DNA of 64,000 nt from Actinomycetes bacterium (GTDB lineage: Bacteria > Actinomycetota > Coriobacteriia > WRKU01 > WQUG01): positions 1-64,000 of the forward strand of contig JAISUC010000018.1 in the NCBI GenBank assembly GCA_031272275.1, read 5' to 3'. Positions 44,737-52,724 of the stretch are shown here, piece by piece. Within the stretch, counting starts at the first letter, position 1; each line of letters begins with the position of its first letter. Below the pieces are notes generated by a model. It saw only the letters and a list, made by a program, of their open reading frames with translations, made no database searches and was not told the origin of the DNA. The position numbers were made by a program, and so were the translations under genes.

Positions 44737-45712
44737 TTCCGCGCAGCAACAAAATGAACAACGGACCGCCGACGATCGCCATCAGGATGCCGGCGTTGAT
44801 TTCGTACGGGTAAGCTATCAGGCGTCCGGCCGTGTCCGCCAGCAACAGCAGCAGGGCACCCAGCAGGGCGCAGTAGGGCAACAGCACGCGGTTGTCACCG
44901 CCCACCAACAGGCGCGCGATGTGGGGAACGATGAGCCCCAGAAAGGTAATCACGCCCATGACGGCGGACGCGACCGATGCGAGCAGCACTGCGACAACCG
45001 AGACGATCACGCGCAAGACAACTACGTTCACACCCAGCGACCGTATGGTGTCATCGGTCAGTCCCAAGAGGTTGCTGCGTGGAGACACGGCAGCCGCCGC
45101 AAGCAGTGCCGGAATCGCATAACAGGCGAGCAGCCGCACGTCGTTCCATGTCTTCATAGTCAACGTCCCGCTGAATGCATCGGCGCCACCCAGTGCCGCC
45201 GCCCCGTCGCTTGCCATGACCGCGATGCCCTGACCCAGCGCGACCAAGACCGCGTTCACAGCGATACCGACCAGAATCACGCGTATCGGGGCAAGTCCGT
45301 GCCGATAGGACAGCACATAGACGATGGCAAAGGTGGCAAGCCCGCCCGCCAATGCGAACAGGGGCGAGGAAAAGTACAGTGCGGGAAAGAGGCTGACCAC
45401 CAGTGATGATGCGAGCGCCGCTCCGGACGAGATGCCGATGAGCGAGGGATCTGCAACCGGGTTTTTCAGGACGGCCTGGAACAGGGCTCCGGCGACCGCC
45501 ATGGCGGCGCCGCCCAGCATGGCAATCAGTATGCGCGGAAAGCGCAGGTCATAGATGGCGGCGACGTTGGGGTTATAGCTGACGAACAGGCCGCGATACA
45601 GCTCGACGAATCCGACCTTGATGCTGCCACGGTTGACCGCAAAAAAGAACAGCCCCACCAACAGCAGCGCAGTCAGGATGAACACGCCTATAATCAGGAG
45701 CGTTTTTCGCAT
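44717..45712 (-). CDS. isdF: FecCD-family permease of a haem ABC importer
   Basis: Integral membrane permease of 331 residues with eight to ten helices, of the FecCD/BtuC family. Characteristic stretches are RFPRILIAMLGGAAMAVAGALFQAVLKNPVADPSLIGISSGAA and the GVITFLGLIVPHIARLLVGGDNRVLLP docking region. The IsdF name rests on the neighbouring IsdE-like lipoprotein and NEAT genes. There is no ribosome-binding site; TATAAT (45721-45726) ends eight bases before the ATG, consistent with a leaderless message. Confidence 0.9.
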   Translation of the reverse strand: MRKTLLIIGVFILTALLLVGLFFFAVNRGSIKVGFVELYRGLFVSYNPNVAAIYDLRFPRILIAMLGGAAMAVAGALFQAVLKNPVADPSLIGISSGAALASSLVVSLFPALYFSSPLFALAGGLATFAIVYVLSYRHGLAPIRVILVGIAVNAVLVALGQGIAVMASDGAAALGGADAFSGTLTMKTWNDVRLLACYAIPALLAAAAVSPRSNLLGLTDDTIRSLGVNVVVLRVIVSVVAVLLASVASAVMGVITFLGLIVPHIARLLVGGDNRVLLPYCALLGALLLLLADTAGRLIAYPYEINAGILMAIVGGPLFILLLRGNDRYHG

Positions 45713-45720
45713 CGACGCCC

Positions 45721-45726
45721 ATTATA
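45721..45726 (-). promoter_or_regulatory. -10 element giving a leaderless permease transcript
   Basis: TATAAT on the minus strand, eight bases before the permease ATG. GGGAGTGGGATGTC, a variant of the 15-bp motif also seen at 55309, lies about 35 bases further upstream. Confidence 0.5.
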
Positions 45727-45856
45727 TCCCAGAACAGCGCCCGGATTATCACCATCGGGAGTGGGATGTCTGCGCCGAACGGTGCACCTGCGCGTTTCGT
45801 GCCGGATGCGTTTTCCGTATCGCGAGCGCGTTCGATCTGCGCGCGCTTGTGCGTAC

Positions 45857-47821
45857 TTACAGAATGGCTGCGGGTCCCACCAACAAGACCACCAAGAGCA
45901 ACCCCAGCAATGCCGCAGGCACCGGTAGTGCAAGGCGCGCCGCACGGGTCCTGCCCTGTTTAACGGCAGTTTTCAGACGCCGGTTGACGCGCGTCAGGGC
46001 GACGATGACAACCGCCGCGGTGATCACCGCCACGCCCCAGAACAGGGCGGAGCCCGCAAGCGCCGAGTCGTCGGTTATGCCGTCAACGTCGTCAAGGGCA
46101 TCCTGTAGGTCTGCGCCATCGTTCGGTTCGGCCAGAGACGCCACCGCTGCCGCCGTGGTCGCCGTGCTGACCGTCGATGTAGGGGCAAGGCTGCCCGCCG
46201 TGAGTGTCGTCGGTGTACTGGCCACGGGCGTCACCACTGCCGCAGAGCCCGTCGCTCCCGACGTTGTCTGCGTCTGGGACGAGGTGCTGCCGGTGGAAGC
46301 CGCGGTGCCGGACGTGGACGTGGCTTTGGTCAGGGACTTGTATGCGGTGGACAGTTCGCTGTAGGCTTTGTCGATTTCTTCCTGTGTGGCTTTCGCATTT
46401 TTGTAGACCTTTTTTGCGGCAGTCAGTTTCACGGACAGGAAGGTATAGCTTCCGTTGGTGTATGACGACTTTTTGACCTTTTCAGCCTTGGCAATCAGGG
46501 CTTTCAATTTCGTCTTGCTGACCTTGGTGGCGGTATTCGTAGTAGTTGCCGTATCCGGAGCCAAAGTAGTCGGTCCGCTGAGGGGTTCCAAGCGATTGAT
46601 TGCGGTATCAATCGCACGCACACGGGCATCCACCTCGTATTGGGTTGCAAGCGTATCTGCCAGTGCGGTTTTTGCCCCCATGACCGCATCATCCAAGAGC
46701 GCATAGGAATCCGAACTGTAGGCCTCCGGTACAAGCTTTTCAGCCTTTGCAATCCACGAGCTGAGAGCGGCGGTGTTCGGGGCGGCGGAGGTCGCACGTA
46801 TCACGTCACAACGTGCCTGCAGGGCGGCAGCCTGGGTGTCCAGCGCCGATTGGGGGACGGCGGCTGCCCGGTCAAGCATCGCCTGGGCGGCAGTGACACC
46901 GGCGGCAAGTGATGCCGATTCGGCGGCGGCAGTTTGCGACGAGACGATCGAGCGTGCCCGCGCCAAGGCAGCAGACAGTGCGTCGGTAGAGACTTCGAGT
47001 CGCGAGAGGGTTGGGGTATCGAGCGTCAAGAGAGCGATATACTCCCCCGCCTGAACGTCAGGATTGACCGTTGCGTTCAGGATGGGGCCGTAGGCGTACA
47101 CCCATGCGGCGGCTGCGGCGTAGTCGACGGGCAGAAGGACTTTCTGCGGGTAGGGGACGTTGCGAAGGGTCGCATCGGCGGCGGTCGCGCTGTTGTAGGT
47201 GTCGGCTATGGTGTAGCCGGAAAGCACGGTGGCGGGCTGGAATGCGTAGGTCCGGGGGACGCCGGACGCGGAATAGGTGATGTCGGTGAGCAGGCTGAGC
47301 TGCGAGAGGTAGCCCGTGAGGCTGCCCGCCGTAAAAGGTTTAAGCGTCAGGTGCAGGTTCGTCGTCGAGGCGCGTGCGTAGAGCACGGCGTCGTGTTCAA
47401 GTGCCGCATCAGCGGGGGCGGACGCGGTGCCGTCGGGCTGCTGCAGCGTGACGGAAACCGCCCAGTATCCGTCGGCAAGCGTGCCGGTCGGCTGGTTTTT
47501 GACGAGCGCTTTGCGAGCAGCGTTCAGGGCGCGTGCCTGTGCCAACAGCTGCTGTTCGGTCGCCGAGGCATTCGCGTAGGTCGCGTCTGCAGCATCAATC
47601 GCGCGGGCCAGCGCGGTAAAGGTGTCGGCGTTCCACCCGGCGGCGCGATAGGCCCGCGCGGTGCTGAGTTCAGTCGCAAGCTGTGCCTGCGCAGTGGCGG
47701 TTTGGGCTTTCGGGGTGAGGTGTGCCACAACGGGAGCTGCCGGCATCAGGAGGGATGCCAGCAGGGCGCCGAGGACGCAGGTGGCTACGTGTCGCCGTCG
47801 AATGAGTGCAACAGAGTGCAT
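45857..47821 (-). CDS. NEAT-domain surface protein, paralogue of the 981-residue protein
   Basis: 654 residues. A signal peptide (about 8-35, VLGALLASLLMPAAPVVA) is followed by a helical region and one NEAT domain (about 108-270, YWAVSVTLQQPDGTASAPAD). FIVAR-like helical repeats follow (about 300-500, KTKLKALIAKAEKVKKSSYT). The tail has a membrane helix with basic segment (about 590-625, VIVALTRVNRRLKTAVKQGR). The protein then ends inside a second hydrophobic stretch (about 633-654). It aligns with the first three quarters of the 981-residue protein and stops where that protein has its internal signal segment. TATAAT ends ten bases before the ATG. It is the outermost gene of the haem locus. 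Confidence 0.85.
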   Translation of the reverse strand: MHSVALIRRRHVATCVLGALLASLLMPAAPVVAHLTPKAQTATAQAQLATELSTARAYRAAGWNADTFTALARAIDAADATYANASATEQQLLAQARALNAARKALVKNQPTGTLADGYWAVSVTLQQPDGTASAPADAALEHDAVLYARASTTNLHLTLKPFTAGSLTGYLSQLSLLTDITYSASGVPRTYAFQPATVLSGYTIADTYNSATAADATLRNVPYPQKVLLPVDYAAAAAWVYAYGPILNATVNPDVQAGEYIALLTLDTPTLSRLEVSTDALSAALARARSIVSSQTAAAESASLAAGVTAAQAMLDRAAAVPQSALDTQAAALQARCDVIRATSAAPNTAALSSWIAKAEKLVPEAYSSDSYALLDDAVMGAKTALADTLATQYEVDARVRAIDTAINRLEPLSGPTTLAPDTATTTNTATKVSKTKLKALIAKAEKVKKSSYTNGSYTFLSVKLTAAKKVYKNAKATQEEIDKAYSELSTAYKSLTKATSTSGTAASTGSTSSQTQTTSGATGSAAVVTPVASTPTTLTAGSLAPTSTVSTATTAAAVASLAEPNDGADLQDALDDVDGITDDSALAGSALFWGVAVITAAVVIVALTRVNRRLKTAVKQGRTRAARLALPVPAALLGLLLVVLLVGPAAIL

Positions 47822-47831
47822 AGGAACTCAT

Positions 47832-47837
47832 ATTATA
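47832..47837 (-). promoter_or_regulatory. -10 element directly before a NEAT gene
   Basis: TATAAT ends ten bases before the ATG of the 654-residue NEAT gene. No ribosome-binding site is present, so a leaderless or near-leaderless transcript is likely. Confidence 0.5.
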
Positions 47838-47926
47838 CGCGCGTACACGCGGTCTGGACAGGGGTAACTTTATGCTAGACTGGGCAGTGCACAGTAAGGT
47901 GGGGACGTCTGAAGGGAGTTTGTAAC

Positions 47927-48481
47927 ATGGCTGAGGGAATGCCGGAAGTACGCGTGTGGCGCTGCCTGATTTGCGGGGATAGTTACATCGGGGTCGCACG
48001 TCCGAATCGCTGTCCGTTTTGCGGCTCGAACGAGAGCGTGATCGTTGCCGCCGACTGTTATCCACCCGATATCAATGACGTCGAGATCACCGACGCCGAG
48101 CGTGCCGACCTGGAGCACGCCTGCGAACTGGAAATCACCAACGCGCAGCTGTATAACGCAATGGGGCGCATCGGAGACCGGCGCGAGATGCTGCCGAGCG
48201 CGTACCGAGCGTTCGCCAAGGTGGAAAAAGAGCACCTAGAGGTATTCTGCAAGCTGCTGAAACGTGAGCCAGACGGGCGGCAAAACGAGCTGCGGGATAT
48301 CACGGACGACTGGAAAGCCAACATTACGCTCTCGAACCGGGAGGAAGAGGGCGCGCGCGACTTTTACCGCGAGGCGGGAAACCGTGCCACCACAGCCCGC
48401 GTTCGCCAGTGTTTCCTGGCGATTGCGGATGTGGAGGAAGACCATGCGGAGATTGATGCGCAGTTCCTAAGACTTGTTTAA
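47927..48481 (+). CDS. rubrerythrin-like diiron protein with N-terminal rubredoxin domain
   Basis: 184 residues, with reversed domain order compared with classical rubrerythrin. A rubredoxin-like CxxC pair comes first (WRCLICGDSYIGV and RCPFCGSNES, about 12-35), then a four-helix ferritin-like domain (about 55-184). The ferritin-like domain has diiron-type Glu/His sites in LEHACELEITNAQLY, EKEHLEVF, NREEEGARDFY and VEEDHAEID. Such proteins reduce peroxide in anaerobes. It is divergent from the NEAT gene, so peroxide defence lies beside haem uptake. GAAGGGAG precedes the ATG. Confidence 0.9.
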   Translation: MAEGMPEVRVWRCLICGDSYIGVARPNRCPFCGSNESVIVAADCYPPDINDVEITDAERADLEHACELEITNAQLYNAMGRIGDRREMLPSAYRAFAKVEKEHLEVFCKLLKREPDGRQNELRDITDDWKANITLSNREEEGARDFYREAGNRATTARVRQCFLAIADVEEDHAEIDAQFLRLV

Positions 48482-49722
48482 GTGCTTTGGATCAGTGCCT
48501 TTGCATCCCGTGCAATCATCAACTCCTCGTTCGTGGGAATCACCATCAGCTTGACGCGTGATCCCTGAGGGCTGAACTTGAACTCGCCGGGGCCGGCGTT
48601 ATACAGTCCGGCCTCTTCGCCGTGCCCGGTTCCTTTGTCCGCCTCGATGTTGCGCCAGGGATCGACCGCGATCCCGAATCGTTCCAACCCCTCGAATGCC
48701 GCGCGGCGCATAATGGGGCTGTTTTCGCCCACGCCCGCCGTGACGACGATCACGTCGACGCCGCCCATCGCCGCCATGTACTGACCGACGTAGCGCTTGA
48801 TGCTATAGGCATACATCTCGCGTGCCAGGCGCGCGCGCTCGTCGCCCTGTTCCTGGGCATCCAAGACATCACGCAGGTCTTTACTCACGCCGGATGCCCC
48901 CAACAACCCCGACTTCATGTTCAGCAGCTCGTCGATCTGGTCGGGCGAGAGGTTCTCGTGGCGTTGCAGAAAGGTCACGATGGCAGGGTCGATGGCACCC
49001 GAACGCGTCCCCATCATCAACCCGTCCAGCGGAGTGAAGCCCATCGAGGTATCGACCGAAATCGCATCTTTGATGGCACAAATCGAGCTGCCGTTACCTA
49101 GGTGGCAGCTGATCAGTTTCAGATCGCGCAGGGGCACGCGCAACAGTTCGGCGGCACGTGCGCTGACATAGCGGTGCGAGTTGCCGTGGAATCCGTAGCG
49201 GCGGATTTTGTACTTGTCATAGAGCTCAAAGGGAATCGGGTAGCGATGCGCATAGGCGGGAATCGTCTGGTGAAATGCCGTGTCAAACGCCGCCACGTGG
49301 GTGGCAGTCGGCAGAAAGTCCCGGGCGGCACGGATACATTGAACGGCCGCGGGGTTATGCAAGGGTGCAAGCGGGCTGATTTCGTCCAGTTTCTCGAGGA
49401 CCTCGCCGGTGACCACGACCGAGGCGCTGAAGTAATCCCCGCCGTGTACGACGCGGTGTCCGACGGCGGCGATTTCCTCCAGATTCGCAGCGACGGCGTG
49501 CGCGGGATCGGTCAGCACCGCGATGATGGCGCGGATGGCGGCACCATGATCGGCGACGGCGGCGCTGTCGTCACCATGGGCATCACCGATGCGCCAGCTG
49601 TGGCAGGATTTGGCGTCGCCGATGCGATCAACCAGGCCCTTTGCCAGGACCTGTTCGGTCTTGCCCTCGAGCAATTGATACTTGAGCGACGAGCTCCCGG
49701 CGTTGAATACGAGCAGTTTCAT
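48478..49722 (-). CDS. ackA: acetate kinase
   Basis: ASKHA-fold kinase of 414 residues that makes ATP from acetyl phosphate. Family signatures are MKLLVFNAGSSSLKYQL at the N terminus, MGFTPLDGLMMGTRSGAIDP, ISCHLGNGSSICAIKDA and VTAGVGENSPIMR. It follows pta, giving the usual Pta-AckA overflow and substrate-level phosphorylation pair. A strong palindrome separates the two. GAAAGGA precedes the ATG. Its 3' end overlaps the convergent rubrerythrin end by four bases. Confidence 0.97.
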   Translation of the reverse strand: MKLLVFNAGSSSLKYQLLEGKTEQVLAKGLVDRIGDAKSCHSWRIGDAHGDDSAAVADHGAAIRAIIAVLTDPAHAVAANLEEIAAVGHRVVHGGDYFSASVVVTGEVLEKLDEISPLAPLHNPAAVQCIRAARDFLPTATHVAAFDTAFHQTIPAYAHRYPIPFELYDKYKIRRYGFHGNSHRYVSARAAELLRVPLRDLKLISCHLGNGSSICAIKDAISVDTSMGFTPLDGLMMGTRSGAIDPAIVTFLQRHENLSPDQIDELLNMKSGLLGASGVSKDLRDVLDAQEQGDERARLAREMYAYSIKRYVGQYMAAMGGVDVIVVTAGVGENSPIMRRAAFEGLERFGIAVDPWRNIEADKGTGHGEEAGLYNAGPGEFKFSPQGSRVKLMVIPTNEELMIARDAKALIQST

Positions 49723-49758
49723 GTTTGCATTCCTTTCAGGTTTGTGCGTACAGCCAAA

Positions 49759-49814
49759 GTGGGATTGAGACCGACTAAAAAAGCTTCACAGCTTTTTTCT
49801 CGGCTCAATCCCAC
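49759..49814. terminator. long palindrome between pta and ackA
   Basis: Arms GTGGGATTGAG, CCGA and AAAAAAGCT are mirrored as AGCTTTTTT, TCGG and CTCAATCCCAC around a TCAC loop, giving a stem of more than 20 bp. A6/T6 tracts on both arms make it terminator-like in either direction. Its layout matches the palindromes inside the hemY genes. It may give differential pta/ackA expression. Confidence 0.75.
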
Positions 49815-49823
49815 CCGCCGTTT

Positions 49824-50819
49824 TCAGTTCCTCTGAGCTTGGGCTTGGACGGCCGTTATCGCGACGACACCGACGATGTCCTCGGCAGAACAACCGCGCG
49901 ACAGGTCGTTCACCGGAGCCGCAATCCCTTGGGTCACCGGCCCGTAGGCCTCTGCGCGCGCCAAGCGCTGTGCCAGCTTGTACGCGATGTTTCCGCTGTT
50001 CAGATCCGGAAACACCAGCACGTTCGCGTTACCGGCAACCGTGCTGCCCGGAGCTTTGGACGCACCGATCGCAGGCACTATGGCGGCGTCCAGTTGCAGC
50101 TCGCCGTCTAAGCGAATGTCAGGGCGCTTTTCGCGCGCCAGCCGCGTGGCCTGAACAACCTTTTCGGTCAGATCACTGTGCGCACTGCCCTTCGTCGAAT
50201 AGGACAGCATCGCCACCTGCGCGGTATCGCCCACCAGCGACTCGAACGACGCAGCCGACGCAAGCGCAATCTCGCTCAGCGCCTCCGCATCGGGGTTTTC
50301 GACCAAGCCGCTGTCGGCGAACACAAAAACTCCGTCGGCGCCATAAGGGCAATCGGGCACGGCAATCACGAAAAATGCGCTGACCAGCCGCGTGCCGGGC
50401 GCGGTTTTCAGAATCTGCAACGCCGGACGCAGGGTATCGGACGTCGAATGCGCCGCACCTGCCACCATACCGTCCGCAACACCGGTTTTCACCAGCATGA
50501 CCCCGTGATAGAGTTCGTCACCGATCAGCCGGGCTGCCTGTTCACGCGTCATGCCCTTGGCACGACGCAGTTCGTACAGTTCGTCTGCCAGTGATTCTGC
50601 CTGCAGACTACGGTCCGGATCAATCACCGTGATGCCGTCCAAATTGATTCCGAAGCCGCCGATCACGTCCGCATCCCCCAACACCGTGATGTCGGCGATT
50701 TCGCGGTCGACCACCATACGCGCAGCCTCGACGGTGCGCCGGTCAGAACCCTCGGGCAACACGATATGTTTGCGGTCGGCGCGCGCACGCGCTGCAACCC
50801 TCTCCAAAAACGTTGACAT
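49824..50819 (-). CDS. pta: phosphate acetyltransferase
   Basis: Short-form Pta of 331 residues (catalytic PTA_PTB domain only), interconverting acetyl-CoA and acetyl phosphate. Visible family stretches are ARADRKHIVLPEGSDRRT, MLVKTGVADGMVAGAAHSTSDTLRPALQI, SYSTKGSAHSD, DGELQLDAAI and NVLVFPDLNSGNIAYKL. The ATG at 50819 has GAAAGGAAA upstream and is preferred to one 15 bases earlier. Confidence 0.96.
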   Translation of the reverse strand: MSTFLERVAARARADRKHIVLPEGSDRRTVEAARMVVDREIADITVLGDADVIGGFGINLDGITVIDPDRSLQAESLADELYELRRAKGMTREQAARLIGDELYHGVMLVKTGVADGMVAGAAHSTSDTLRPALQILKTAPGTRLVSAFFVIAVPDCPYGADGVFVFADSGLVENPDAEALSEIALASAASFESLVGDTAQVAMLSYSTKGSAHSDLTEKVVQATRLAREKRPDIRLDGELQLDAAIVPAIGASKAPGSTVAGNANVLVFPDLNSGNIAYKLAQRLARAEAYGPVTQGIAAPVNDLSRGCSAEDIVGVVAITAVQAQAQRN

Positions 50820-50879
50820 ATGCTTTCCTTTCAACGACGAAAACCTGCGGTCAGGGAAAATTGCTACAGCTGCTCATTT

Positions 50880-50903
50880 CTCAAGCTATCTCTCAAGCTA
50901 TCT
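50880..50903. repeat. two tandem 12-bp direct repeats upstream of pta
   Basis: CTCAAGCTATCT occurs twice in succession, overlapping the end of the RamA-like gene and lying 60-84 bases before the pta start. It could be a regulator site. Confidence 0.5.
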
Positions 50904-51986
50904 GTCTATTATCGGGGGAAAATCGGTCATTTCCAGCAATTTGCGCGCGAAACCGTCCTGAACGGTCAAGTCCACGCCTGCAACGGAACCCTCAATGGCC
51001 CCGGATGCCCTGCCGCACGCGATAGCCGCCGCCCCATCCAGCGCGGCGTTTCCCACCACGCGCAGCAGACCCGCGTCTGCGCCATCTATAAACCCCAGGG
51101 GGAGTAACAGCTCTGCATCCAACGCCGTCCCCAACGCACCGGCAATCGAAACCGGTATCGGACCGGTCACACCGGCGTGCTGTTTCAGCGTGTCCAGCGC
51201 CACCCGCACGGCGGCCTTTGCCAGCTGCAGATCGCGAATCAGCAACTGTGAGATCAGCGTATCCGCATCCCAGCGATACCCCAATACCCCGCTATCCGCG
51301 CGTTCAACTGATGCATGCGCGCCGTCCAGCCTGCCGTCCGTCCCCAACGCGCCGTCACGCTGTGCTGCCACGACGCCTGCCAGCAGGCGCGAGGGCAGCA
51401 GCCGTCCTCCCCCGCCGGCAAAGGCTTGACCGGCCGCGGCGGAAGTCACATACAGCGTGTCGCCTGCGCGTAACAACACCTCGGCGTTGGTTCCCAGGTC
51501 GATCAGTGCCCCCACCCCGTCCGCCCGGTTAAGGCCACAGGCGACAGCCGCCGCGCGCGCATCGCCGCCTACAAAGGCAGCCAGCGGATCCAACACCGTG
51601 ATCCGTGCGTCGGGCAGAGCCGCGCGCAGGGGACCTGCGGTCAACTGCAGGTTACGCACAGGAGTGAACGGGGCGCTCGCCAGCCCCGATGCGTCGGCAC
51701 CCACCAACAAGGCCGCCATCACCGAATTCGCCGCTATCACGACATGCATGATGCTTGGGTCTGAGATCAGTTTGAGAATTGATTGCTGTGCCAGGTCGCG
51801 CAGTTCACCGGCGTGTCCGTCCAGAGCGGCGGACAGACGCGACAGCACATCGGCGCCAAAGGGCGCCTGCAGGTTGGGACCGGTCACATCACGCAGTACT
51901 GTGCCGCGAGCGGCATCAATCAGGCGGCAGACAACCGTGGTCGTTCCCAGGTCGACCGCCAGGACACAGGTGTCGTCGGGACGCAC
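50898..51986 (-). CDS. stand-alone ASKHA-domain protein of the RamA/corrinoid-activation family (DUF4445)
   Basis: 362 residues. The sequence matches the ATPase part of RACE/RamA-type activators of corrinoid proteins: AVDLGTTTVVCRLID phosphate loop, GADVLSRLSAAL, a VVIAANSVMAALLVG segment, FVGGDARA, ALIDLGTNAEVLLRAGD and SAAAGQAFAGGGG. Typical members carry an N-terminal [2Fe-2S] ferredoxin domain and C-terminal cysteines for Fe-S clusters; neither is present. It could work with a separate ferredoxin, or have been repurposed. No corrinoid protein gene is nearby. The only in-frame start is a GTG that lies inside a 15-bp motif copy, 18 bases after the HIT gene stop. Confidence 0.75.
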   Translation of the reverse strand: MRPDDTCVLAVDLGTTTVVCRLIDAARGTVLRDVTGPNLQAPFGADVLSRLSAALDGHAGELRDLAQQSILKLISDPSIMHVVIAANSVMAALLVGADASGLASAPFTPVRNLQLTAGPLRAALPDARITVLDPLAAFVGGDARAAAVACGLNRADGVGALIDLGTNAEVLLRAGDTLYVTSAAAGQAFAGGGGRLLPSRLLAGVVAAQRDGALGTDGRLDGAHASVERADSGVLGYRWDADTLISQLLIRDLQLAKAAVRVALDTLKQHAGVTGPIPVSIAGALGTALDAELLLPLGFIDGADAGLLRVVGNAALDGAAAIACGRASGAIEGSVAGVDLTVQDGFARKLLEMTDFPPIIDR

Positions 51987-51992
51987 TCCCCC
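51978..51992 (-). repeat. 15-bp interspersed motif, exact copy spanning a start codon
   Basis: On the gene strand GGGGGAGTGCGTCCC contains the GTG initiation codon of the RamA-like gene. Confidence 0.85.
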
Positions 51993-52004
51993 ACCTACCC
52001 GTCC

Positions 52005-52361
52005 TTATACCAACCCTTCGCCCAGTTGTGAGCCGCCGATGACGTGCACGTGCAGGTGCATGACCGTCTGGCCGGCGTCCTCGCCGTTGTTCTGGATGAT
52101 GCGGTAGCCGCTGTCCGCGACCCCTTTCAGGCGCGCGACCTCGTGTGCGCGTCCGAACAGATGCCCCAAAAGGTTCGGGTCGGGGTCATCGTTCAGATTG
52201 ACCACGTGTTCACGCGGGACAATCAGCGTGTGCACCGGCGCCTGCGGGTTCAGGTCGTCGAATGCCACGCAGACCTCGTCGGCATAGACGAAATCGGTGC
52301 CGAAATCCCCGGCGGCGATTTTGCAGAAAATGCAGTCGTGTGCGCTTGTGTCCTTGCTCAT
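52005..52361 (-). CDS. HIT-family nucleotide hydrolase (HinT-like)
   Basis: HIT protein of 118 residues. It has the zinc-associated DCIFCKIAAGD start, PVHTLIVPREHV, and the histidine triad QTVMHLHVHVIGG. Such proteins hydrolyse nucleoside phosphoramidates and adenylates. GGAAGGAG precedes the ATG. It begins a run ending in pta and ackA. Confidence 0.95.
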   Translation of the reverse strand: MSKDTSAHDCIFCKIAAGDFGTDFVYADEVCVAFDDLNPQAPVHTLIVPREHVVNLNDDPDPNLLGHLFGRAHEVARLKGVADSGYRIIQNNGEDAGQTVMHLHVHVIGGSQLGEGLV

Positions 52362-52388
52362 CGTCGTCTCCTTCCGTGGGTGCTGGAA

Positions 52389-52724
52389 TTAAAACGGAAT
52401 GTCTTCGGTCAGGACCTCGACGCTGGAACCCGCGGGTGGGGCGTAGGCGGACGTCGCGGCACTTGTGGCACTCGCGGCGGTGGGGACTCCGTCGTCGCGG
52501 TCCTCGATCTCACCCAGCAGTTCGGTGACCTTGAGCTCGGCGTCTGCCAGCTGCGTTTGCAGACGCCGAATCAGACCCACGCCGCGTTCGTATTCGGTGA
52601 TGCTGGCTTCCAATTCCAGCTGTCCGCCCTCCAGGCGCGCGACGATCGCCTCGAGATCCGCCAGTGCTTCCCCGAATGAGGGCGCATCTGCCGTTGCGTC
52701 ATCCGTTTTCTTTTGTTCGGTCAT
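52389..52724 (-). CDS. xseB: exodeoxyribonuclease VII small subunit
   Basis: XseB of 111 residues. The core SFGEALADLEAIVARLEGGQLELEASITEYERGVGLIRRLQ (about 16-56) is the family signature. An Ala/Thr/Ser-rich extension of about 35 residues follows at the C terminus, longer than usual. Its ATG overlaps the xseA stop (ATGA), so the two subunits are co-translated. Confidence 0.94.
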   Translation of the reverse strand: MTEQKKTDDATADAPSFGEALADLEAIVARLEGGQLELEASITEYERGVGLIRRLQTQLADAELKVTELLGEIEDRDDGVPTAASATSAATSAYAPPAGSSVEVLTEDIPF

